Of a stretch of 64,000 bases of DNA, positions 59,401 to 64,000 are shown one piece after another. A program made the translations under genes and the position numbers. Positions within the stretch are counted from its first letter, which is position 1. Every line of letters starts with the position of its first letter. This DNA comes from Liolophura sinensis. Its lineage: Eukaryota; Mollusca; Polyplacophora; Chitonida; Chitonidae. The notes below the pieces were generated by a model. The model did not search any database. It was not told the origin of the DNA and saw only the letters and a program-made list of their open reading frames with translations. The stretch lies in the NCBI RefSeq assembly GCF_032854445.1, contig NC_088300.1, positions 50,461,682 through 50,525,681 of the forward strand. Direction: 5' to 3'.

Positions 59401-60986
59401 ACAATTTACAATTTCTTACTGAACATTATTACGGCACCAGTCTCTGTGCTATTTTTTTCATTGCCTTTTTTCTTTTTTTCACATTGGGTTTTGTGTTACT
59501 TTTGACATTGTTTCAGTGACACCACAATGTTTTCTCCTTGTCCTAACTAATGCTACATGTAGCACATTTACAAAGCAGCTTCACTACAATGCCATGTTTA
59601 GATACCATGTAGACACTGTAGGACACCTACAACAGTATATTGACACCATTTAACTGCTTTAATGAGGGTTGGATCTTTACCTTGGTACATGTTTAACAGG
59701 TGTTTTGTAGAGGGTTAGAGTCACGAAAGATGCTAAGTCAGTTCTTGGCACTTTAGACACGAAGCAGCAGTACACTTCATCTCCATTTTATATTGTACAT
59801 TATCTAGTATGGAGTGTATTGTTGTTAATATATAACATTCTGCTACTAATACCTTTCTTATTCCTGTTTATCATAGGAAAACTGACAATTTTTGTGTAAG
59901 CCAAAAAATAATTTTGGAGTATTTAAGCCTGCAGATTTAAAGAATGAAATGCACTCAGTACAAGTCACTGGAGGCTATTACCATGGGAATCTATTTTGAG
60001 CTCTTAAGATACCCCTTAACTGTGACCTATTAGTCAAGAATCCCTTCACTACCTCTGACATAAACTTTCAACCCAGTCCTAACACTTTATACAGCTAATT
60101 ACTGCCATAAAGCTTGTTACCGCAATGCAAACCAAATGTATGGAAAAAAAAGTTTGCTTGCCACACAGTTAATGTTTACAGAACAAAAAAAAAAAAAAAA
60201 AAGACTTTGACACGTATTATGTATCTGACATATTGACAGTCTGCATCTAATCCAGAGATGAGACAGACACTGGGATGAAAAAAAGAGGTAAATACCTCAC
60301 ACATTTCATATTAAAGTAATTATTTTTAGCACTTCTAAGCTAAATACAGAAATCTTCTCCCAAAAAATTTTGCATAAAAAAACGGTATTCCCCTAAACAG
60401 GGGAAAAAAAATATTACGCCTGACAATCTGAATCTCACCTCGGCACAGGCCTGTAGTTTACGGGTTGTCTCGCTGATGTAGCTACACTGTTTCACGTTCA
60501 AGTTCTCCCAGCGCCCCAGGTTGTTGCAGTAGTAAGTTGCAGGTGCTCTCTTCTCACCCATCTTACACGGCTGCTGTTTCTGGATGCCAGCCACTGTTCG
60601 CTCCCAGACATAGACGCCCTTGTTGGTCCTGACGGTCACTTCAGGACAGGACGTTGCTGTGTCCGAGATGACGGTGATGGTGACCGACTTACTGACATCG
60701 CCCTGGGGGGTGGAGACACGACACTGCCAGATACCATTGTGTTGTTTCTCCAGGCTTTCAAGTGCGAGGCTGTGGGTCATGATGGTCCTGTCTGGTGACT
60801 TCGCCGTGTGAACGAAGATCCCCAGCGTCCGATTGGTGTGCACCTCCCGCCCACCACGCAGCCAGGACATTTTGGTGGCAGGGTCAATGACAGAGGCTAG
60901 GCACTCGAACGGTAACTTGTCCCCTTCGAAAACTACTTGACTGGTGGCTGGTGACACCTCAAACAGTGGTAACTGTAGTTCATGTT
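41493..60986 (-). CDS. ADGRA3: Adhesion G protein-coupled receptor, ADGRA (GPR125/GPR124) family; 5' (LRR) exons beyond window
   Basis: Twelve minus-strand exons: 60986-60439, 59249-59106, 54874-54780, 52356-52119, 50667-50605, 48428-48224, 47917-47816, 47556-47453, 47016-46898, 46325-46140, 44815-44636, 43740-41493. All phases join, giving 1409 residues. In order: an Ig domain ([12 protein letters not shown] ... GIWQCRVS), a hormone-receptor motif ([17 protein letters not shown]), a GAIN domain, a GPS motif (GDWRTDGC ... CYHLTNF), seven membrane segments (TM1 in exon 9, TM2-3 exon 10, TM4 exon 11, TM5-7 in the last exon) and a ~550-residue Ser/Arg/His-rich tail. The tail ends in ETSV, a class I PDZ ligand like the ETTV of vertebrate ADGRA2/3. 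[16 protein letters not shown] and [16 protein letters not shown] are family signatures. Vertebrate ADGRA3 binds Dishevelled/Dlg and acts in planar polarity. The symbol means closest remembered family; invertebrates may have one gene for ADGRA1-3. The LRR and signal peptide exons are not in the window. Confidence 0.94.
45271..46084 (+). repeat. 43-bp minisatellite in an ADGRA intron
   Basis: About 19 units containing GACACATTACACTGCATGAAAG and GTGGATACATGTTTACGTATAT; anchor spacing is 43. It ends about 55 bases from the 3' end of the TM2-3 exon (46140), that is, close to that exon's donor. Confidence 0.93.
46625..46702 (-). repeat. Possible decayed SINE 3' fragment
   Basis: CATACTCAAGAATATTTCA and GGTGGTGGAAACTCAGCAGG match the antisense SINE body in the right order, but the spacing is altered by a short insertion. 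It lies in an ADGRA intron. Confidence 0.4.
47453..47556 (-). other. ADGRA3: GPS (GPCR proteolysis site) exon of the ADGRA receptor
   Basis: This single 104-nt exon encodes the C-terminal strands of the GAIN domain: [11 protein letters not shown], then [16 protein letters not shown]. Two Trp/Cys anchors and a His-Leu-Thr tripeptide sit where autoproteolysis occurs between Leu and Thr in cleaved adhesion GPCRs. The residues after Thr (TNFVILQ) would be the start of the tethered agonist. The vertebrate ADGRA3 sequence I remember has Ser-Leu-Ser here, so this copy is closer to the cleavable consensus. Confidence 0.75.
49346..49562. mobile_element. MITE-like element, diverged copy of 8091-8297
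   Basis: CCTAAATGATCTCAAAATTAATG at the left, CAGATTCT, AGCACCAAAG and ATGACATTTATTTG inside, and GGGTCACTTAAGGTAT at the right follow the order of copy 1. The terminal repeats have drifted. It lies in an ADGRA intron. Confidence 0.55.
51618..51840 (-). repeat. tRNA-derived SINE, near full length but diverged
   Basis: Antisense copy in an ADGRA intron. Tail, body with small deletions, CACATTGGTGAGAGGCTC and a decayed tRNA head ending near GGCCATTGAAGCC. It is older than the copy at 55156. Confidence 0.8.
52723..53480 (+). mobile_element. Dispersed element with internal tandem repeats, copy 2
   Basis: Starts with TTGAAATGTATAAGAGAATACC, like copy 1 at 2243, and is followed by four to five decayed units with GGTAACCATGACAAC, ACAAATGTGAG and CCACCAAAAATT. 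Units are shortened (about 115-162 bases). The 3' flanks of the two copies do not match, so the right boundary is uncertain. It lies in an ADGRA intron. Confidence 0.7.
54316..54339. repeat. Poly(G) run
   Basis: Six Gs, one C, then 17 Gs in an ADGRA intron. On the transcribed RNA it reads as poly(C); on the DNA plus strand it could fold as a G-quadruplex. Its length may be a sequencing approximation. Confidence 0.7.
55156..55429 (-). repeat. tRNA-derived SINE, intact, with poly(A) and target-site duplication
   Basis: Read on the minus strand: head GGGGCCTCTGTGGCTCAGTCGG with A box, B box GAGTTCAAGACC, the full body, CACCAATC and a 20+ base poly(A) (T-run 55156-55178 on plus). The same 13 bases, GTAACAATTTTGA, flank it at 55143-55155 and 55430-55442. 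This is the target-site duplication of LINE-type insertion. It is the reference copy for the family here, and the family resembles V-/RUDI-type molluscan SINEs, although I cannot confirm the family name. Confidence 0.95.
55745..55835 (+). repeat. Short interspersed repeat related to 1510 and 17505
   Basis: AAGTGTTGACATCAAAAGTATCATTT, then TTGAAAGTGCATTTTTACCT. Same block order and strand as the other two copies. It lies in an ADGRA intron. Confidence 0.45.
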
Positions 60987-63900
60987 CTGAAATTACACCA
61001 GGAGAAGATCAATATGTTAGTGCGAGCAGATTTGCTGTTTTACGCTGCACTTACGCTGTTCATTTACAAATTATATGGCTTGAGGAATTTATGAGACAAA
61101 TTTGTGAAACTCGTCAAACACTTGACAAAAAACTGCCCAAAGACACTATGCATTTTCCAGTTTATGGGTTCAACTATAGACTTGGAGGCTACATATTTAT
61201 ATCATTTAATCACCAAATTGTCGTTTGTGCTAATAGTGTCAGTCGCTAAATCATCTTCATTGTAAAATTATTTTGTATTGATTTATTTCTTTTTTTTTTT
61301 TTTTTTTGAAACTGGGCAATTTATTGGTTGCCCTCAGGGAGTTTTAATTTTCCAACATTTCTCTGCGAACAGAGAAATAATTTAATCTACCCTAAATCCA
61401 TCCGCACAACTGATATGTGGGTGCAAAATATAGGACTAATTCTGTTTTCTCATATAAATTTTTCAGGTCAATATAACCAGATTATTTTAAACATTCTGGA
61501 TCTGGTTTGAGCAGAATATAAATAATGTAATGAAGCAAAGCATAGACTGGTATGCAAATCCTACATACTTGCAATAATAATTATTTCTCAACGCTGAATG
61601 TCAAGTAAGCCAACAAAAAAGTACCACCTTTTAAAGTCTTTGGTATGACTCAACCCGGAGTTGATCCCATCTCCCTATATCAGGGGTACACTCTAAACAC
61701 TGGGTCGCCGAAGTGGTTCTTTGTTTACACCGGATTGGTTTTACCACAAAGAAAAGACTACACATTCATGATTTTAATCAAAAATTGAACCAAATTCAGT
61801 GTTATTTCCGCTAGTGTATAATTAACCAAAATATGCATGTTGATTCATTTCAACCATAACCTGTAAGGCAATAACCCACTGCAAGACATATTGCTCAAGA
61901 AATAAAGATAAATGTGAAATTATACTTCACAAAAGAAAGACAAATTCTCCGAATGCCAAGATGGTTCTTTTTGCATATTGTTGGAAGTTTGAAAGAAACA
62001 TGGTTAGGGCATTAAGCATTGGCTGTTATCTGGAGTTTCCATTATACGACTTAACGAAGATGCTGAAATGCCATAATATTTTATCAAATCTACACGTAAT
62101 CTATCACATAATATTTTTTCCACCATTTGACGAGTAATGTGCCTGGCACCTTTGGGGCACATTAACAAGGCCCTGTCATACTACTGACAAGTGTAACATA
62201 CAACTGTTATTTCAACACCAAGATCTCATATTGATGGGTGATTTGGGCAAAGCCGCAGAGGGGCGATAACACTGAGGGCCTACAAGGGCACAAAAGGGCA
62301 GCCACAGAGGTAACGATCAACTTGAAGAATGGCACTTTGAAAAGAGAGATACACAAAAAGAGAGAGAAAAATTCTTCGATCAAAATAAAAACTACTCGTT
62401 TCTGCAGCACTGCAATCTTGGACTGAAATTTAATATTTTCCATGCTGAAAAAATCCAGCTCAATATTTCTCATTTTAGCAATGTTACGAAACCTGTTTAA
62501 GTGTGGCCCCTTGAAGATGAGAATGCAAGGCAGTGTTGAAGAGAAGACTTGGGGAAGGAACAAAAAAAAGCAGCTGAGAAATGATGTGACTTTCCAATAA
62601 ACTCCCCAGGGAGTAATTAAAGACAACAGAGCAAGTCTGAGTCATCATATGGCCTAAGATATTCAACTAATTATTTCTGTGAGATAATTAAAAAACCTTG
62701 AAAAAAATGGGTGGATTTGAAAAAAAAATTAACAAATTTTTTTAACTCTTTGCAATGAGAAACAGAAAATTTGATCCCCTTCTTGAAAATTTGAAGAGGG
62801 ATTAACAGGACCCGCGTGTAGAACAGCTATCTCGTGCCTTCAAAGATGACATCCAACTCCTCCCGCCTTCAGCGGCTAAATCCATCAGAAATCATGATTA
62901 TTATAAAATAAATATAGAAATCAGTGCAGGAAAGCCATTCTTTTGAAGCACATGACAAATAAACAAGAGGCCATGATGAGTTATCATGTAAAATTGATAT
63001 CAGGATATAAAATTAAATACTTTTGTAACTGAAAAAAAAAAAAACAGGGGTTCATGACACTGCATTTAGACGGTGATTCTGGATCAAAGGCGTATCTGGT
63101 CTGCACAGAGATGACAGAAGGGGAGTGCACATCAAGTCTACCAAGTGCTGCTTAACACAGTATTCTTCAAAGTCAGACAAAATTTCCTTGCACTAGCTCA
63201 GGCACACAAAGGTCTTCTGACACATTTTTACATGTACATTTTCAACGACTTAAATTCCACAATGACAGATTAACATAATTTTCTGAATGAACTAAAGTCT
63301 AAATACACTTTGATCCTTGCAAACGAATAACTCAAGACAAACTCAAAGCAGTCATTCTCAATACACATGTACATGTACCCAGTGGCATACAGTTACAAAT
63401 ACACGAAGATGTAAACATTTTATTTTGACAAAACCAATCCACACTTTATACAATTATGCAAACTGTATACACATGCAAAATGAAGCCAATGGAATCATTC
63501 CAATCTTTCCCTAGGTCCTTTTTTTCTCCTATCAAGGTGGAAAATTCCGCCTGTAATATAAAATAGTCTGTTTTTATTTCCTCTCGGAGGAAAAGTCTGA
63601 TCTCTGCAACTTCTGGCGGAAACAGGGCGAAGCTTAATGGCCTGCTTTGTGAAGCGGATGAACTTTTTCACCACACGTCAATAATAATTATGTATTAGCG
63701 AAGCCTCTGAAGGGGAATCCACTTGATCTGGTCCAACTAAGCAGTCCAGCCAGCAGGAAAACCACCTCCGGTTACCTCCAATCAAACTCAAATATGCAAA
63801 TTTAAAGTGAAGGTCCTTATTGCACAATTTTGGCCAAACCATCGCCCAAGGCCATAGTGCCACGAAATCAAACTTGGCTGTCGCTACCACCAAAATTGAA

Positions 63901-64000
63901 CAGCAGAGCAATCGATGTCCACCTCTTGTAAGGAAAGGGTAGGGATATTGATTGGTCCTGACAATGATCAGATCTGTACACAGTCAATCTGCCTACAAAT
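60987..64000 (-). other. ADGRA intron upstream of the Ig exon (extends beyond window)
   Basis: No leucine-rich-repeat or LRR C-terminal exon could be found here, so this appears to be one intron of at least 3 kb. It has homopolymer T and A tracts and a less AT-rich block at about 63520-63960. No recognisable repeat. Confidence 0.55.

Noticed and set aside
60987-64000. LRR exons of the ADGRA receptor
   Set aside because: No minus-strand frame shows LxxLxLxxN spacing or an LRR C-terminal cysteine cap, so they must lie beyond the window.

Overview
The window is animal nuclear DNA: AT-rich, with short exons flanked by GT...AG splice sites, large introns, dispersed tRNA-derived SINEs, foldback elements and minisatellites. 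The SINE, whose 3' part reads antisense as GTTTTACGCCGTACTCAAG, and an element with internal ~170-bp repeats are of kinds I associate with molluscs and other lophotrochozoans. A marine lophotrochozoan, probably a mollusc, is my best guess; the species cannot be fixed from the sequence.

Five protein genes were recognised by translating exons and checking that splice phases join. They alternate in strand. (1) DNAAF9 (C20orf194/Shulin family), minus, 9005 down past 1007; only the N-terminal part is resolved and the rest lies beyond position 1. (2) PRADC1, plus, 9885-14850, complete, five exons, 200 aa. (3) KCMF1, minus, 27672-21974, complete, eight exons, 482 aa, with an AT-AC intron carrying textbook minor-spliceosome (U12) signals. 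(4) QDPR, plus, 28342-33900, complete, six exons, 237 aa. (5) An ADGRA3-type adhesion GPCR, minus, 60986-41493, twelve exons from the Ig domain to the C-terminal PDZ ligand; the leucine-rich-repeat exons lie beyond 64000.

Two head-to-head pairs (DNAAF9/PRADC1 and KCMF1/QDPR) share short divergent promoters, and each contains a perfect palindromic CRE (TGACGTCA). PRADC1/KCMF1 and QDPR/ADGRA are tail-to-tail across 7-7.6 kb of intergenic DNA. The genes do not form one pathway: dynein-arm assembly, a secreted PA-domain glycoprotein, an E3 ubiquitin ligase, tetrahydrobiopterin recycling and a planar-polarity-linked receptor.

The rest is introns and repeats: about a dozen copies of one SINE (one with an intact 13-bp target duplication), at least three families of hairpin-forming elements, a two-locus element with internal ~170-bp repeats, and minisatellites of 19, 29, 43, ~45 and 119 bp. 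I saw no rRNA, functional tRNA, CRISPR, retroviral or prokaryotic feature. No wholly new gene system could be supported. The most notable items are the AT-AC intron, the intact-looking GPS motif of the receptor, and the hairpin element families.
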